Shown: positions 19,821 through 35,622, counted from the first letter of the stretch. The stretch is 40,827 nucleotides of DNA from Pseudomonas sp. UMAB-08 (GCF_900095225.1 NZ_LT607421.1:211055-251881); one strand, 5' to 3'. Translations and numbers: made by a program. The notes: generated by a model from the sequence alone, not told the origin.

Positions 19821-20132
19821 TTAGCCGAGGCTGATCTGTACTTCCACACCGGCCGCAAGATCAAGCTTCATAAGTGCGTCAACGGTTTTATCCGTTGGCT
19901 GGACGATGTCCAGAACGCGCTTGTGAGTACGGATCTCATACTGGTCGCGCGCGTCTTTGTTGACGTGCGGAGAAACCAGAACAGTGAACCGTTCTTTACG
20001 GGTAGGAAGTGGAATCGGACCACGCACTTGTGCACCAGTACGTTTCGCGGTTTCCACGATTTCCTGGGTGGATTGGTCGATCAGACGATGGTCAAAAGCC
20101 TTCAACCTGATACGGATTTGCTGATTTTGCAT
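19821..20132 (-). CDS. rpsJ: 30S ribosomal protein S10 (NusE)
   Basis: Head protein of the small subunit and, as NusE, part of the Nus antitermination complex with NusB and NusG. The 103-aa product begins [19 protein letters not shown] and has [22 protein letters not shown] and ETRTHKR-like [17 protein letters not shown]. It is the first gene of the S10 cluster, with a consensus promoter 64-92 bp upstream. Confidence 0.98.
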
Positions 20133-20195
20133 TGGATTTCAGACTCCCAGCTGCTATTCCCACCGGACGCAATACGCCCGTTAAAAGGAGGCGCA

Positions 20196-20224
20196 ATTCT
20201 ATAGACGGCCCAACCTAGTGTCAA
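20196..20224 (-). promoter_or_regulatory. Promoter of the S10 operon
   Basis: On the minus strand a perfect TTGACA (20224-20219), 17 bp and TAGAAT (20201-20196), followed by GC-rich TGCGCC at the start point. It is the best promoter match in the window. Start near 20189 leaves a leader of about 57 nt before rpsJ. Confidence 0.9.
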
Positions 20225-20229
20225 CCCAA

Positions 20230-20254
20230 TAAAAAAGCCCCCGCAAGCGGGGGC
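20230..20254 (-). terminator. Terminator of the str operon (after tuf)
   Basis: GCCCCCGC (20237-20244), a 2-nt AA centre and GCGGGGGC (20247-20254), followed on the minus strand by TTTTTT (20236-20231). It begins about 19 nt after the tuf stop and ends 5 bp before the -35 of the S10 promoter. Confidence 0.93.
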
Positions 20255-20272
20255 CCTTTTATCAATCAACGC

Positions 20273-21466
20273 TTACGCGAGGATCTTGGCTACTACGCCA
20301 GCGCCGACGGTACGACCGCCTTCACGAATGGCGAAACGCAGACCTTCTTCCATCGCGATGGTTTTGATCAGGGTAACAGTCATTTGAATGTTATCACCTG
20401 GCATTACCATTTCAACGCCTTCTGGCAATTCGCAGTTACCGGTCACGTCAGTTGTACGGAAGTAGAACTGTGGACGGTAGCCTTTGAAGAACGGAGTGTG
20501 GCGACCGCCTTCTTCCTTGCTCAGAACGTAAACTTCTGCGGTGAACGTAGTGTGCGGCTTAACCGAACCTGGCTTGACCAGAACCTGGCCACGCTCAACG
20601 TCTTCACGCTTGGTACCGCGCAACAGCACGCCGCAGTTCTCGCCAGCACGACCTTCGTCGAGCAGCTTACGGAACATTTCAACGCCGGTGCAGGTAGTGG
20701 TGACGGTGTCACGCAGACCAACGATCTCGATCGATTCCTGGATCTTGATGATCCCACGCTCGATACGGCCTGTTACCACGGTGCCACGACCAGAGATCGA
20801 GAACACGTCTTCGATTGGCATCAGGAACGGCTTGTCGATCGCACGTACTGGATCTGGAATGTAGCTGTCCAGAGTCTCAAGCAGTTTAAGAACCGAAGTG
20901 GTGCCCATTTCGTTATCGTCCAGACCTTCCAGCGCCATACGCGCGGAACCGATAATGATTGGAGTGTCGTCGCCCGGGAAGTCGTAAGTGCTCAGCAGAT
21001 CGCGCACTTCCATCTCAACCAGTTCCAGCAGCTCAGCGTCGTCTACCAGGTCAGCCTTGTTCAGGTAAACCACGATGTACGGAACACCTACCTGACGGGA
21101 CAACAGGATGTGCTCGCGGGTCTGAGGCATAGGACCATCAGCAGCCGAGCAAACCAGGATAGCGCCGTCCATCTGCGCAGCACCAGTGATCATGTTCTTC
21201 ACATAGTCAGCGTGACCTGGGCAGTCAACGTGAGCGTAGTGACGGATCTTGGTGTGATATTCAACGTGAGCAGTGTTGATGGTGATACCACGAGCCTTTT
21301 CTTCCGGCGCGCTATCGATGCTGCCGAAATCAGCTGCTTTACCACCAAACGCTTCTGCAGCCACTCGAGTCAGAGCAGCAGTCAGCGTGGTTTTGCCATG
21401 GTCAACGTGACCAATGGTGCCAACGTTGACGTGCGGGAGGGTACGTTCAAATTTTTCTTTAGCCAC
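20273..21466 (-). CDS. tuf: Elongation factor Tu, copy in the str operon
   Basis: GTPase that delivers aminoacyl-tRNA to the ribosome. The 397-aa product has G1 GHVDHGKT (about residues 19-26), switch [12 protein letters not shown]4 NKAD and the usual three domains, ending [15 protein letters not shown]. It lies 31 bp after fusA and ends at a strong terminator. By hand alignment it differs from the second EF-Tu at 36829-38022 at about 62 positions (about 84% identity), spread over all domains, for example TLPHVNVG versus KKPHLNVG at the start. That is unusual because duplicate tuf genes are usually kept almost identical by gene conversion. Both copies look fully functional. Confidence 0.98.
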   Translation of the reverse strand: MAKEKFERTLPHVNVGTIGHVDHGKTTLTAALTRVAAEAFGGKAADFGSIDSAPEEKARGITINTAHVEYHTKIRHYAHVDCPGHADYVKNMITGAAQMDGAILVCSAADGPMPQTREHILLSRQVGVPYIVVYLNKADLVDDAELLELVEMEVRDLLSTYDFPGDDTPIIIGSARMALEGLDDNEMGTTSVLKLLETLDSYIPDPVRAIDKPFLMPIEDVFSISGRGTVVTGRIERGIIKIQESIEIVGLRDTVTTTCTGVEMFRKLLDEGRAGENCGVLLRGTKREDVERGQVLVKPGSVKPHTTFTAEVYVLSKEEGGRHTPFFKGYRPQFYFRTTDVTGNCELPEGVEMVMPGDNIQMTVTLIKTIAMEEGLRFAIREGGRTVGAGVVAKILA

Positions 21467-21497
21467 GACAATTAACTCCTAGCCTAAAGGGGCTGAA

Positions 21498-23600
21498 TCA
21501 GCCTTGTTTTTTAGTGACAGCTTCGACGATATGCGCCGGAGCTACATCGTATTTTTTGAATTCCATAGAGTAGCTCGCGCGACCCTGGGACATGGAACGG
21601 ACGTCGGTCGCATAACCGAACATCTCACCCAACGGAACCTCGGCGCGAATCACTTTGCCGGAAACCGTATCTTCCATACCCAAGATCATGCCGCGACGAC
21701 GATTCAAGTCGCCCATCACGTCACCCATATAGTCCTCAGGTGTAACAACCTCTACAGCCATGACCGGCTCAAGCAGCACACCACCACCTTTAGTGGCCAA
21801 CTGCTTGGTCGCCATGGAAGCAGCCACCTTAAACGCCATCTCGTTGGAGTCGACGTCATGGTAAGAACCATCGAACACGGTAGCCTTCAGGCCGATCAGC
21901 GGATAGCCGGCAACAACGCCGTTCTTCATCTGCTCTTCGATACCCTTCTGGATAGCCGGGATGAATTCCTTAGGAACCACACCACCCACTACTTCGTTCA
22001 CGAATTGCAGACCTTCCTGACCTTCGTCAGCAGGAGCAAAACGAATCCAGCAGTGGCCGAACTGACCACGACCGCCGGACTGGCGAACGAACTTGCCCTC
22101 GATCTCACAGGCCTTCGTGATTTTTTCACGATAGGAAACCTGTGGCTTACCGATGTTGGCTTCGACGTTGAACTCACGGCGCATCCGGTCTACCAGGATG
22201 TCCAGGTGCAACTCGCCCATGCCAGAGATGATCGTTTGACCAGTCTCTTCATCAGTTTTGACGCGGAAAGATGGATCTTCCTGAGCAAGTTTGCCCAGAG
22301 CGATACCCATTTTTTCCTGGTCATCCTTGGTCTTTGGCTCAACGGCAACCGAAATAACGGGTTCCGGGAAGTCCATACGAACGAGGATGATCGGCTTGTC
22401 GCTCGAGCAAAGGGTGTCACCGGTGGTGACGTCCTTCATACCGATCAAGGCCGCGATGTCACCAGCGCGTACTTCCTTGATCTCTTCACGAGTGTTCGCA
22501 TGCATTTGCACCATACGACCAACGCGCTCTTTCTTGCCCTTGACCGAGTTGATCACGCCGTCGCCGGAGCTCAACACGCCCGAGTAAACGCGCACGAAAG
22601 TCAGAGTACCCACGAATGGGTCGGTAGCAATTTTGAAAGCCAGAGCCGAGAACGGTTCGTCGTCGTTTGCATGACGTTCCATTGCGACTTCTTCGTCATC
22701 CGGGTCAGAACCCTTGATGGCTGGAATGTCGGCTGGAGCCGGCAGGAAATCGATAACGGCGTCGAGAACCAGGGGAACGCCCTTGTTCTTGAACGAAGAA
22801 CCGCAGACAGCAAGAACGATCTCACCAGCGATAGTGCGCTGACGCAGAGCAGACTTGATTTCGTCGATGGTGAGTTCTTCACCTTCGAGGTACTTGTTCA
22901 TCAGCTCTTCGTTGGCTTCGGCCGCAGCTTCTACCATGTTGCCGCGCCACTCTTCAGCCAGCTCAAGCATGTCCGCCGGAATTGCTTCGCGACGAGGAGC
23001 CATGCCCTTGTCAGCGTCATCCCAGTAGACCGCTTCCATGTTGATCAGATCGATCTGACCCTGGAAGTTATCTTCAGCGCCGATAGCGAGCTGAATAGGG
23101 ACTGGAGTGTGACCCAGGCGCTGCTTGATCTGAGCGACAACGCGCAGGAAGTTAGCACCCGCACGGTCCATCTTGTTTACGTAAACAAGACGCGGAACGC
23201 CGTATTTGTTGGCTTGACGCCATACGGTTTCCGACTGAGGCTCAACACCCGAGGTACCACAGAACACAACGACAGCGCCATCGAGTACGCGCAGCGAACG
23301 CTCTACTTCAATAGTGAAGTCAACGTGGCCTGGGGTATCGATGATGTTGAAGCGATACTTGTCGAATTGCTTGGCAGAACCCGACCAGAAGGCCGTGGTT
23401 GCAGCGGAGGTGATAGTGATACCACGCTCCTGCTCCTGCACCATCCAGTCCATGGTCGCGGCGCCATCATGCACCTCGCCCATTTTGTGGTTTACGCCGG
23501 TGTAAAAAAGGACGCGCTCGGTGGTGGTGGTTTTACCAGCATCCACGTGAGCTACGATACCAATGTTACGGTAGCGGTTAATCGGAGTAGTACGAGCCAT
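21498..23600 (-). CDS. fusA: Elongation factor G
   Basis: GTPase that drives translocation and, with RRF, ribosome recycling. The 700-aa product begins [28 protein letters not shown] with G1 at about 17-24, DTPGHVDFT (G3), NKMDRAG (G4), and the later domains with [21 protein letters not shown] and GDLNRRRG.I. Length is near the 700 to 706 aa of Pseudomonas FusA1. It sits in the classic rpsL-rpsG-fusA-tuf order, 30 bp after rpsG. Confidence 0.99.
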   Translation of the reverse strand: MARTTPINRYRNIGIVAHVDAGKTTTTERVLFYTGVNHKMGEVHDGAATMDWMVQEQERGITITSAATTAFWSGSAKQFDKYRFNIIDTPGHVDFTIEVERSLRVLDGAVVVFCGTSGVEPQSETVWRQANKYGVPRLVYVNKMDRAGANFLRVVAQIKQRLGHTPVPIQLAIGAEDNFQGQIDLINMEAVYWDDADKGMAPRREAIPADMLELAEEWRGNMVEAAAEANEELMNKYLEGEELTIDEIKSALRQRTIAGEIVLAVCGSSFKNKGVPLVLDAVIDFLPAPADIPAIKGSDPDDEEVAMERHANDDEPFSALAFKIATDPFVGTLTFVRVYSGVLSSGDGVINSVKGKKERVGRMVQMHANTREEIKEVRAGDIAALIGMKDVTTGDTLCSSDKPIILVRMDFPEPVISVAVEPKTKDDQEKMGIALGKLAQEDPSFRVKTDEETGQTIISGMGELHLDILVDRMRREFNVEANIGKPQVSYREKITKACEIEGKFVRQSGGRGQFGHCWIRFAPADEGQEGLQFVNEVVGGVVPKEFIPAIQKGIEEQMKNGVVAGYPLIGLKATVFDGSYHDVDSNEMAFKVAASMATKQLATKGGGVLLEPVMAVEVVTPEDYMGDVMGDLNRRRGMILGMEDTVSGKVIRAEVPLGEMFGYATDVRSMSQGRASYSMEFKKYDVAPAHIVEAVTKKQG

Positions 23601-23630
23601 AAAGCCCTCGCAAAATTAGTGACGCTGAAA

Positions 23631-24225
<595 letters not shown>

Positions 24226-24597
24226 TTACTTCGGACGCTTGGTACCGTATTTCGAACGACCTTGGTTACGACCTTTAACGCCGGAAGTATCCAGGGAGCC
24301 GCGAACGGTGTGGTAACGAACACCTGGCAAGTCTTTTACACGACCGCCACGAATCAGTACGACGCTGTGCTCTTGCAGGTTGTGACCTTCACCACCGATG
24401 TACGAGGAAACCTCGAAACCGTTGGTCAGGCGCACACGGCATACTTTACGCAGTGCCGAGTTAGGTTTTTTCGGCGTAGTTGTATACACACGAGTGCATA
24501 CGCCACGACGTTGCGGGCAGTTCTGCAGCGCAGGTACGTCGGATTTCTCGACGATACGCTTACGCGGCTGACGTACCAGCTGGTTGATAGTTGCCAT
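24226..24597 (-). CDS. rpsL: 30S ribosomal protein S12
   Basis: Decoding-centre protein controlling accuracy. The 123-aa product has [14 protein letters not shown] and [13 protein letters not shown]; the lysines at 43 and 88 (42 and 87 in E. coli numbering) are unchanged, so the streptomycin-sensitive sequence is predicted. It starts the str operon after a leader of about 85 nt with a possible attenuator. Confidence 0.98.
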
Positions 24598-24640
24598 CTA
24601 CTAGCTCCACTGTTGTCTTGCGACGCTATTGTCTTACAAG

Positions 24641-24672
24641 AAAAGCAAAATGGCAGGACACGAGTCCCGCCA
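24641..24672 (-). promoter_or_regulatory. Possible attenuator in the str operon leader
   Basis: On the minus strand TGGCGGGAC (24672-24664), loop TCGT, GTCCTGCCA (24659-24651), then TTTTGCTTTTC. A 9-bp stem followed by a T-rich run between the promoter and rpsL looks like an intrinsic terminator within the leader, so some transcripts may stop here. Confidence 0.5.
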
Positions 24673-24688
24673 AATTTAGGGGTACAAG

Positions 24689-24717
24689 AGTCTAAAGAGG
24701 ATCCTGCCCCCAGTCAA
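24689..24717 (-). promoter_or_regulatory. Promoter of the str operon (rpsL)
   Basis: On the minus strand TTGACT (24717-24712), 17 bp and TAGACT (24694-24689). Start near 24682, about 85 nt before the rpsL ATG. It follows the 3' arm of the rpoC terminator hairpin by four bases. Confidence 0.85.
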
Positions 24718-24793
24718 GACAAAGCCCCAACCTCCCCGACCATGAAGACAACAGCATAACGCTATTGTCTTTTGGCCGGGAGGGCCAGGGCTT
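24718..24793 (-). terminator. Long imperfect terminator hairpin after rpoC
   Basis: The arms 24761-24793 and 24722-24755 pair imperfectly over about 33 bp around the 5-nt loop ATAAC; the best part is GACAACAGC against GCTATTGTC and AAGCCC against GGGCTT. It starts 6 bp after the rpoC stop. The 3' side runs into CTTTGTC, with only a short T run, and then the str promoter. Confidence 0.65.
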
Positions 24794-24798
24794 CAATC

Positions 24799-27700
24799 TC
24801 AATTACCGCTTGAGTTCAACGCTTCGGTCAGTGCAGCTTCGACTTCACTGGCGCTAACACGCAACGGTTTGTCTGCTTCACGGCGACGTTTGCGCTCGCT
24901 GTGATAAGCCAGACCGGTACCGGCCGGGATCAAACGACCCACGACCACGTTTTCTTTCAGGCCGCGCAAGTAGTCGCGCTTGCCGGTTACAGCCGCTTCG
25001 GTCAGTACCCGCGTTGTCTCCTGGAAGGAGGCTGCAGAGATGAACGACTCGGTGGACAACGATGCCTTGGTAATACCCAGCAACACACGAGTGAACTTGG
25101 AAACGAATTTCTCGTCTGCACTCAGGCGCTCGTTCTCGACCAGCACATGCGTCAACTCCATCTGGTCGCCCTTGATGAAGGTTGAATCGCCAGACTCGGC
25201 GATCTCAACTTTACGCAGCATCTGACGAAGAATCGTTTCGATGTGCTTATCGTTGATCTTCACGCCTTGCAGACGGTAAACGTCCTGAATCTCGTTGACG
25301 ATGTACTTGGCCAGCGCACTCACACCCAGCAGACGCAGGATATCGTGTGGATCGCTCGGGCCGTCGGAGATAACTTCACCGCGGTTCACTTGTTCGCCTT
25401 CGAAGACGTTCAGGTGACGCCACTTTGGAATCAGCTCTTCGTACAGATCGCTGCCATCGTTCGGGGTAATGACCAGACGGCGCTTGCCTTTGGTCTCTTT
25501 ACCGAACGCGATGGTGCCGCTGACTTCAGCCAGAATGGAGGCTTCTTTCGGACGACGCGCTTCGAACAAGTCGGCAACACGCGGCAGACCACCGGTGATG
25601 TCACGGGTCTTCGAAGTCTCTTGCGGGATACGGGCGATAACATCACCGATCGCAACCTGCACACCATCCGCAACACCGACGAGGGCGTTGGCTGGCAAGA
25701 AGTATTGAGCCGGTACGTCTGTACCTGGCAGCAACAGATCCTTGCCGTCCACACCGACCATCTTAACGGCAGGACGGATGTCTTTACCGGCTGCAGGACG
25801 GTCTTTGGCGTCGAGTACTTCGATGTTGGTCATACCGGTCAATTCGTCTGTCTGACGCTTGATCGTGATGCCTTCTTCCATGCCCACGTAGGTCACGGTA
25901 CCTTTCATCTCGGTGACGATTGGGTGAGTGTGCGGATCCCACTTGGCCACGATTGCGCCAGCGTCGACCTTGTCGCCTTCCTTCACCGAAATCACAGCAC
26001 CGTACGGCAGCTTGTAACGCTCACGCTCACGACCGTAGTCATCCGCGATAGCCAGCTCACCGGAACGAGACACTGCCACCAGGCAACCATCAACTCGCTC
26101 AACGTGTTTCAGGTTGTGCAGGCGGACAGTACCGCCATTCTTCACCTGAACGCTGTCAGCAGCAGAGGTCCGGCTTGCAGCACCACCGATGTGGAACGTA
26201 CGCATGGTCAGCTGAGTACCTGGCTCACCGATCGACTGTGCAGCGATTACGCCGACAGCTTCACCGATGTTCACCTGATGCCCGCGAGCCAGGTCACGAC
26301 CGTAGCACTTGGCGCAGATACCGAAACGGGTTTCGCAGCTGATTGGCGAACGCACGATCACTTCGTCGATGCTGTTCAGCTCGATGAACTCAACCCACTT
26401 CTCGTCAACCAGGGTGCCAGCAGGAACGATGACATCGTCGGTACCCGGCTTGAACACGTCACGGGCGATAACTCGACCCAGTACGCGCTCACCCAATGGC
26501 TCAACAACATCGCCGCCTTCAATGTGCGGCGTCATCAGCAGACCGTGCTCGGTACCGCAGTCGACTTCTGTAACCACCAGATCCTGAGCCACGTCTACCA
26601 GACGACGCGTCAGATAACCGGAGTTCGCAGTTTTCAACGCGGTATCCGCCAAACCTTTACGAGCACCGTGAGTGGAGATGAAGTACTGAAGTACGCTCAA
26701 ACCTTCACGGAAGTTCGCAGTGATCGGCGTTTCGATGATCGAGCCATCCGGCTTGGCCATCAAACCACGCATACCGGCGAGCTGACGAATCTGTGCAGCA
26801 GAACCCCGTGCGCCGGAGTCAGCCATCATGTACATCGAGTTGAAGGATTCCTGATCAACTTCGACGCCATGACGGTCGATGACTTTCTCTTTCGAGAGGT
26901 TCGACATCATCGCCTTGGAGACTTCGTCGTTGGCCTTGGACCAGAGGTCGATCACCTTGTTGTACTTCTCGCCCTGGGTTACCAGGCCTGAGGCGTACTG
27001 ACTTTCGATCTCTTTAACTTCTTCGGTAGCGGCGTCGATGATGCGAGCTTTTTCATCAGGGATAACGAAGTCGTTAACACCAATGGAAACACCCGAAATA
27101 GTCGAGTAGGCAAAACCGGTGTACATCAATTGGTCAGCGAAAATAACGGTCTCTTTCAAACCAACCACGCGGTAGCACTGGTTGATCAGTTTGGAGATCG
27201 CTTTTTTCTTCATCGGCTGGTTGACCACGTCGTACGACAGGCCGGCCGGAACCACCTGGAACAACAGCGCACGGCCGACGGTTGTGTCGACGATACGGGT
27301 GTTCTTGACGCTGCCACCATCACGATCGTTGACGGTTTCGTGGATGCGGACTTTGACTTTGGCATGCAGCGCGGCTTCGCCGGCACGGAATACACGGTCA
27401 ACTTCCTGCAGATCCGCGAACACACGACCTTCGCCCTTGGCGTTGATCGCTTCACGCGTCATGTAGTACAGACCCAATACAACGTCCTGCGACGGAACGA
27501 TGATTGGCTCACCGTTGGCTGGCGACAGGATGTTGTTGGTCGACATCATCAGCGCACGCGCTTCGAGCTGGGCTTCCAGCGTCAGCGGTACGTGAACGGC
27601 CATTTGGTCGCCGTCGAAGTCGGCGTTGTACGCAGCGCAGACCAGCGGGTGAAGCTGAATAGCTTTACCTTCGATCAGAACCGGCTCAAACGCCTGGATA

Positions 27701-28998
27701 CCCAGACGGTGAAGGGTCGGTGCACGGTTGAGGAGGACCGGGTGTTCGCGAATCACTTCAGCGAGAACGTCCCAAACCTCTGGCAACTCGCGCTCAACCA
27801 TTTTCTTAGCGGCTTTGATGGTGGTGGCGAGGCCACGCATTTCCAACTTGCCGAAAATGAACGGTTTGAACAGCTCGAGAGCCATCTTCTTCGGCAGACC
27901 GCACTGATGCAGACGCAGAGCCGGGCCTACGGTAATTACCGAACGACCCGAGTAGTCAACACGCTTACCGAGCAAGTTCTGACGGAAACGACCCTGCTTA
28001 CCCTTGATCATGTCAGCCAGGGACTTCAGAGGACGCTTGTTCGAACCTGTGATGGCACGGCCACGACGGCCGTTGTCGAGCAAGGCATCGACCGCTTCCT
28101 GCAACATACGCTTTTCGTTGCGCACGATGATGTCCGGAGCGGACAGATCAAGCAGGCGCTTCAAACGGTTGTTACGGTTGATCACTCGACGATACAGATC
28201 GTTAAGGTCGGACGTCGCGAAACGACCACCGTCAAGCGGAACCAACGGACGCAGATCTGGCGGCAGAACCGGCAGAACGGTCAGCACCATCCACTCAGGA
28301 AGGTTGCCGGAACCCTGGAAGGCCTCCATCAACTTCAAGCGCTTGGACAGCTTCTTGATTTTGGTTTCGGAGTTGGTTTGCGGAATTTCTTCGCGCAGAC
28401 GGCCAATCTCGTGTTCCAGGTCGATAGCGTGCAGCAGTTCGCGGACAGCTTCAGCACCCATACGGGCGTCGAAGTCATCGCCGAACTCTTCGAGCGCTTC
28501 AAAATACTGCTCGTCGTTGAGCAGCTGACCCTTTTCAAGGGTGGTCATGCCTGGATCGATAACGACATAGCTCTCGAAATAGAGAACGCGTTCGATATCA
28601 CGCAGGGTCATGTCCATCAGCAAGCCGATACGGGACGGCAGGGATTTCAGGAACCAGATATGGGCAACTGGCGAGGCCAGTTCGATGTGAGCCATACGCT
28701 CGCGACGAACTTTTGCCAGCGCGACTTCTACGCCGCACTTCTCGCAGATCACACCACGATGCTTCAAGCGCTTGTACTTACCGCACAGGCACTCGTAATC
28801 CTTTACCGGGCCAAAGATCTTGGCGCAGAACAGGCCGTCACGCTCAGGTTTGAACGTACGGTAGTTGATGGTTTCCGGCTTTTTAACTTCACCGAACGAC
28901 CACGAACGGATCATCTCAGGCGATGCCAATCCAATACGGATGGCGTCGAACTCTTCGACTTGACCCTGGTTTTTCAGCAAATTCAGTAGGTCTTTCAA
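24799..28998 (-). CDS. rpoC: RNA polymerase subunit beta-prime
   Basis: Catalytic large subunit. The product is 1399 aa, equal to other Pseudomonas RpoC. It has the N-terminal zinc site with [19 protein letters not shown] (about 70-88), the catalytic NADFDGDQM holding the three Asp, the bridge helix and trigger loop region, and a second zinc site with [12 protein letters not shown] start it at TTG 28998 because [12 protein letters not shown] follows at once, as in the family, and GGAGG lies 7 nt upstream; a frame continuing to 29049 adds 17 atypical residues. It follows rpoB by 64 bp. Confidence 0.98.
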   Translation of the reverse strand: MKDLLNLLKNQGQVEEFDAIRIGLASPEMIRSWSFGEVKKPETINYRTFKPERDGLFCAKIFGPVKDYECLCGKYKRLKHRGVICEKCGVEVALAKVRRERMAHIELASPVAHIWFLKSLPSRIGLLMDMTLRDIERVLYFESYVVIDPGMTTLEKGQLLNDEQYFEALEEFGDDFDARMGAEAVRELLHAIDLEHEIGRLREEIPQTNSETKIKKLSKRLKLMEAFQGSGNLPEWMVLTVLPVLPPDLRPLVPLDGGRFATSDLNDLYRRVINRNNRLKRLLDLSAPDIIVRNEKRMLQEAVDALLDNGRRGRAITGSNKRPLKSLADMIKGKQGRFRQNLLGKRVDYSGRSVITVGPALRLHQCGLPKKMALELFKPFIFGKLEMRGLATTIKAAKKMVERELPEVWDVLAEVIREHPVLLNRAPTLHRLGIQAFEPVLIEGKAIQLHPLVCAAYNADFDGDQMAVHVPLTLEAQLEARALMMSTNNILSPANGEPIIVPSQDVVLGLYYMTREAINAKGEGRVFADLQEVDRVFRAGEAALHAKVKVRIHETVNDRDGGSVKNTRIVDTTVGRALLFQVVPAGLSYDVVNQPMKKKAISKLINQCYRVVGLKETVIFADQLMYTGFAYSTISGVSIGVNDFVIPDEKARIIDAATEEVKEIESQYASGLVTQGEKYNKVIDLWSKANDEVSKAMMSNLSKEKVIDRHGVEVDQESFNSMYMMADSGARGSAAQIRQLAGMRGLMAKPDGSIIETPITANFREGLSVLQYFISTHGARKGLADTALKTANSGYLTRRLVDVAQDLVVTEVDCGTEHGLLMTPHIEGGDVVEPLGERVLGRVIARDVFKPGTDDVIVPAGTLVDEKWVEFIELNSIDEVIVRSPISCETRFGICAKCYGRDLARGHQVNIGEAVGVIAAQSIGEPGTQLTMRTFHIGGAASRTSAADSVQVKNGGTVRLHNLKHVERVDGCLVAVSRSGELAIADDYGRERERYKLPYGAVISVKEGDKVDAGAIVAKWDPHTHPIVTEMKGTVTYVGMEEGITIKRQTDELTGMTNIEVLDAKDRPAAGKDIRPAVKMVGVDGKDLLLPGTDVPAQYFLPANALVGVADGVQVAIGDVIARIPQETSKTRDITGGLPRVADLFEARRPKEASILAEVSGTIAFGKETKGKRRLVITPNDGSDLYEELIPKWRHLNVFEGEQVNRGEVISDGPSDPHDILRLLGVSALAKYIVNEIQDVYRLQGVKINDKHIETILRQMLRKVEIAESGDSTFIKGDQMELTHVLVENERLSADEKFVSKFTRVLLGITKASLSTESFISAASFQETTRVLTEAAVTGKRDYLRGLKENVVVGRLIPAGTGLAYHSERKRRREADKPLRVSASEVEAALTEALNSSGN

Positions 28999-29020
28999 GG
29001 CCTTTCCTCCTGGCGGAGCA

Positions 29021-29047
29021 GGGAGCAGGCAATACAGCCCCGCTCCC
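29021..29047 (-). other. Hairpin in the rpoB-rpoC gap
   Basis: GGGAGC (29021-29026) pairs with GCTCCC (29042-29047), with an inner GGC/GCC. There is no T run, so it is not a terminator. It lies between the rpoB stop and the rpoC Shine-Dalgarno and may protect or process the message. Confidence 0.4.
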
Positions 29048-29062
29048 AATTCGCGTCACGTG

Positions 29063-33136
<4,074 letters not shown>

Positions 33137-33282
33137 CAGCGTTCCCCAGCTTGGTCACCTGCTTGTTTGGCTTCTCCCGACGGGAGCAGCCAGAAAATCG
33201 TGCAAACCCCTTGGTTTGCACCACCCGCATCGGGTGGCTCTTACACGTTACAGATGCTGACCAGGCCAGCCATCTATAACGG
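33137..33282 (-). other. Structured rpoB leader
   Basis: After the rplL attenuator three more stems lie on the way to rpoB: CCACCCG/CGGGTGG (33221-33237), GTGCAAACC/GGTTTGCAC (33200-33221) and CTCCC/GGGAG (33174-33186). They share or abut bases at 33221, so the first two compete or stack. In E. coli this gap has an RNase III site; here the function is unknown. Confidence 0.45.
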
Positions 33283-33311
33283 AAAAAGGCCGGTGGCAAG
33301 AGCCACCAGCC
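33283..33311 (-). terminator. Attenuator between rplL and rpoB
   Basis: GGCTGGTGGC (33311-33302 on the minus strand), loop TCTT, GCCACCGGCC, then TTTTT (33287-33283). A 10-bp stem with a T run 45 nt after rplL is the expected partial terminator that lowers rpoBC expression relative to rplL, as in E. coli. Confidence 0.85.
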
Positions 33312-33357
33312 ATCAGCCTTTCGCTTAACGCTTGGGCTGGATACGCAAAGTCGATGC

Positions 33358-33723
33358 TTATTTCAGCTCGACTTTAGCGCCTGCTTCTTCCAGAACAGCT
33401 TTGGCTTTGTCAGCAGCATCTTTCGATACAGCTTCCAGAACGATGCCAGGAGCGCCGTCAACTACAGCTTTGGCTTCTTTCAAGCCCAGGCCAGTCAGTT
33501 CACGAACAGCCTTGATCACGTTAACTTTTTTCTCGCCAGTTTCGGTCAACATAACGTTGAATTCAGTCTGTTCTTCAACAACAGCAGCAGCAGCAGCTGG
33601 GCCGGCCGAAGCAGCGGCAGCAGAAACGCCGAATTTTTCTTCGAAAGCTTTGATCAGCTCAACAACCTGCAGAACGGACATTTCAGCTACGGCGTTGAGG
33701 ATATCGTCTTGAGAGATAGACAT
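33358..33723 (-). CDS. rplL: 50S ribosomal protein L7/L12
   Basis: Multi-copy stalk protein that recruits translation factors. The 121-aa product has the N-terminal dimer domain (about 1-33), an Ala-rich hinge ([18 protein letters not shown]) and the C-terminal domain with [22 protein letters not shown]. It lies 77 bp after rplJ and before the attenuator. Confidence 0.98.
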   Translation of the reverse strand: MSISQDDILNAVAEMSVLQVVELIKAFEEKFGVSAAAASAGPAAAAAVVEEQTEFNVMLTETGEKKVNVIKAVRELTGLGLKEAKAVVDGAPGIVLEAVSKDAADKAKAVLEEAGAKVELK

Positions 33724-33800
33724 GACTCTAATTCCTGATTTGGGGACGGCCTACGCGGCCATCGAAATAAACAAAAATACGCGAGAAGAAGTGCTCAGCC

Positions 33801-34301
33801 TTAAGCTGCGGCAGCTTCTTTTTGTTCGCGAACAGCCGCCAGAGTACGAGCCAACTTGCTGGTAGCGCCTTGAATCACGCTCATCAGCTGAGAAATAGCT
33901 TCGTTACGGGTCGGCAGAGTTGCCAGTACGTCGATCTGATTAGCTGCGAGGAACTTGCCCTCGAACGCAGCTGCCTTGATCTCGAACTTATCCTGACCTT
34001 TGGCGAATTCCTTGAACAAACGGGCAGCAGCGCCAGGATGTTCGTTGGAGAACGCAACCAAGGTCGGGCCTGTGAACACGTCGTTGAGCACGTCATATTG
34101 AGTGCCTGCAACGGCGCGTCGCAGCAAGGTGTTACGTACAACACGTACGTACACGCCTGCTTCACGGGCCTCTTTACGGAGTCCGGTCATAGCGCTTACT
34201 GTCACACCGCGGGCATCAGCCACGACAGCGGACAGAGCTACTTTGGCAGCCTCGTTGACTTCAGCGACGATGGCCTTCTTGTCTTCGAGTTTAATTGCCA
34301 C
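33801..34301 (-). CDS. rplJ: 50S ribosomal protein L10
   Basis: Stalk base that binds L7/L12 dimers through its C-terminal helix. The 166-aa product starts with GTG (34301), [20 protein letters not shown], and has [26 protein letters not shown] lies 8 nt upstream. It is preceded by a 194-nt leader that looks like the L10 autoregulatory leader. Confidence 0.98.
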   Translation of the reverse strand: MAIKLEDKKAIVAEVNEAAKVALSAVVADARGVTVSAMTGLRKEAREAGVYVRVVRNTLLRRAVAGTQYDVLNDVFTGPTLVAFSNEHPGAAARLFKEFAKGQDKFEIKAAAFEGKFLAANQIDVLATLPTRNEAISQLMSVIQGATSKLARTLAAVREQKEAAAA

Positions 34302-34495
34302 GGGTTAACTCCTGCTTGTTACCGTTTCATCCAACCGAGGTCGGATGTCGTTTTGGTGTCTGATTCGGTAAGGAACCGGGAGCACCATCTGCGTAGGCTT
34401 GAGGTTTAAGACTTTCGCCGCCTACGGTCTTGGATAGCCCCCGCCAGGCAGGGACCCCAATCTTTCATAGGTGCAGTCGCCTGCACCCATTTGTC
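34302..34495 (-). promoter_or_regulatory. L10 leader (autoregulatory mRNA structure)
   Basis: The 194-bp gap between rplA and rplJ has the position, size and key segment (GGTGCTCCCGGTTCC with a later GACACC) of the L10 leader, in which L10 with L7/L12 binds the message and blocks translation of rplJ and rplL. Its 5' end begins with a perfect stem GGTGCAG/CTGCACC with a GCGA tetraloop (34487-34470). No internal promoter was found. Confidence 0.7.
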
Positions 34496-35191
34496 TTACG
34501 CGTCCAGCGAGCCTTGGTCGATGACCAGACCTGGGCCCATAGTGGTGCTCAGGGTAACGCGCTTGACATAAATACCTTTCGAAGAAGCTGGCTTGATACG
34601 CTTCAAATCAGCGATCAGCGCTTCAACGTTTTCCTTCAACTTGACAGCGTCGAAACCGACTTTGCCAACGGAAGTGTGGATGATGCCGTTTTTGTCGGTG
34701 CGATAACGAACCTGACCAGCCTTGGCGTTTTTAACCGCTGTGGCTACGTCTGGCGTCACGGTGCCGACTTTAGGGTTAGGCATCAGGCCACGTGGGCCGA
34801 GGATCTGACCCAACTGACCAACAACACGCATCGCGTCCGGGGAGGCGATAACAACGTCGAAGTTCAGGTTGCCGGCTTTCATTTCGGCGGCCAGGTCGTC
34901 CATACCAACGCGATCAGCGCCAGCAGCCAGAGCAGCTTCAGCAGCAGGGCCCTGAGTGAACACAGCAACGCGAACAGTTTTGCCAGTGCCGTGCGGAAGC
35001 ACGGTTGCACTGCGAACAACCTGATCGGATTTACGCGGGTCAACACCAAGGTTAACCGCAACGTCAACAGATTCGCTGAACTTGACCGTGGACAGCTCGG
35101 TCAACAGAGCAGCTGCGTCTGCGAAGTTATAAGCTTTGCCCGGCTCAATTTTAGCCGCGATAGCTTTTTGGCGCTTAGTCAACTTAGCCAT
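34496..35191 (-). CDS. rplA: 50S ribosomal protein L1
   Basis: Forms the mobile L1 stalk that releases E-site tRNA. The 231-aa product begins [19 protein letters not shown] and contains the L1 signature [22 protein letters not shown]. Its ATG overlaps the rplK stop by one base (TAATG). In E. coli L1 represses rplK-rplA translation at the rplK leader. Confidence 0.98.
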   Translation of the reverse strand: MAKLTKRQKAIAAKIEPGKAYNFADAAALLTELSTVKFSESVDVAVNLGVDPRKSDQVVRSATVLPHGTGKTVRVAVFTQGPAAEAALAAGADRVGMDDLAAEMKAGNLNFDVVIASPDAMRVVGQLGQILGPRGLMPNPKVGTVTPDVATAVKNAKAGQVRYRTDKNGIIHTSVGKVGFDAVKLKENVEALIADLKRIKPASSKGIYVKRVTLSTTMGPGLVIDQGSLDA

Positions 35192-35622
35192 TACACACCC
35201 TCCACGTTAAGGCCCATGCTACGAGCAGAGCCAGCGATGGTACGCACAGCGGCGTCCATATCACTTGCTGTCAGATCCGCGTTTTTGGTTTTCGCGATTT
35301 CTTCCAGCTGAGCACGGGTCACGGTGCCAACCTTAACGGTGTTCGGACGAGCTGAACCGCTAGTCAGACCAGCAGCTTTCTTCAGCAGAACCGAAGCAGG
35401 TGTGGATTTGGTTTCGAAAGTGAAGCTACGGTCGCTGTAGACAGTGATGATCACTGGAGTCGGCAGACCTGCTTCAAGACCCTGAGTACGGGCGTTGAAA
35501 GCCTTGCAGAATTCCATGATGTTCACGCCATGCTGACCCAGTGCAGGACCAACAGGTGGGCTTGGGTTAGCCTGAGCGGCCTTCACTTGCAGCTTGATGT
35601 AAGCGGTAATTTTCTTGGCCAT
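35191..35622 (-). CDS. rplK: 50S ribosomal protein L11
   Basis: Base of the L7/L12 stalk and part of the thiostrepton site; needed for RelA signalling. From ATG 35622 the product is 143 aa, [20 protein letters not shown] at the start with [22 protein letters not shown]. The frame is open to 35634, but the four extra residues are atypical. Translation is coupled to rplA by the TAATG overlap. Confidence 0.98.
   Translation of the reverse strand: MAKKITAYIKLQVKAAQANPSPPVGPALGQHGVNIMEFCKAFNARTQGLEAGLPTPVIITVYSDRSFTFETKSTPASVLLKKAAGLTSGSARPNTVKVGTVTRAQLEEIAKTKNADLTASDMDAAVRTIAGSARSMGLNVEGV

Noticed and set aside
25243..28989. Long + strand frames (582 and 619 codons) opposite rpoC
   Set aside because: Register shadows of rpoC, with no family likeness and no Shine-Dalgarno.
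28999..29049. N-terminal extension of rpoC
   Set aside because: Adds residues across the rpoB-rpoC hairpin; the family starts at KDLLNLL after an initiator, here TTG.
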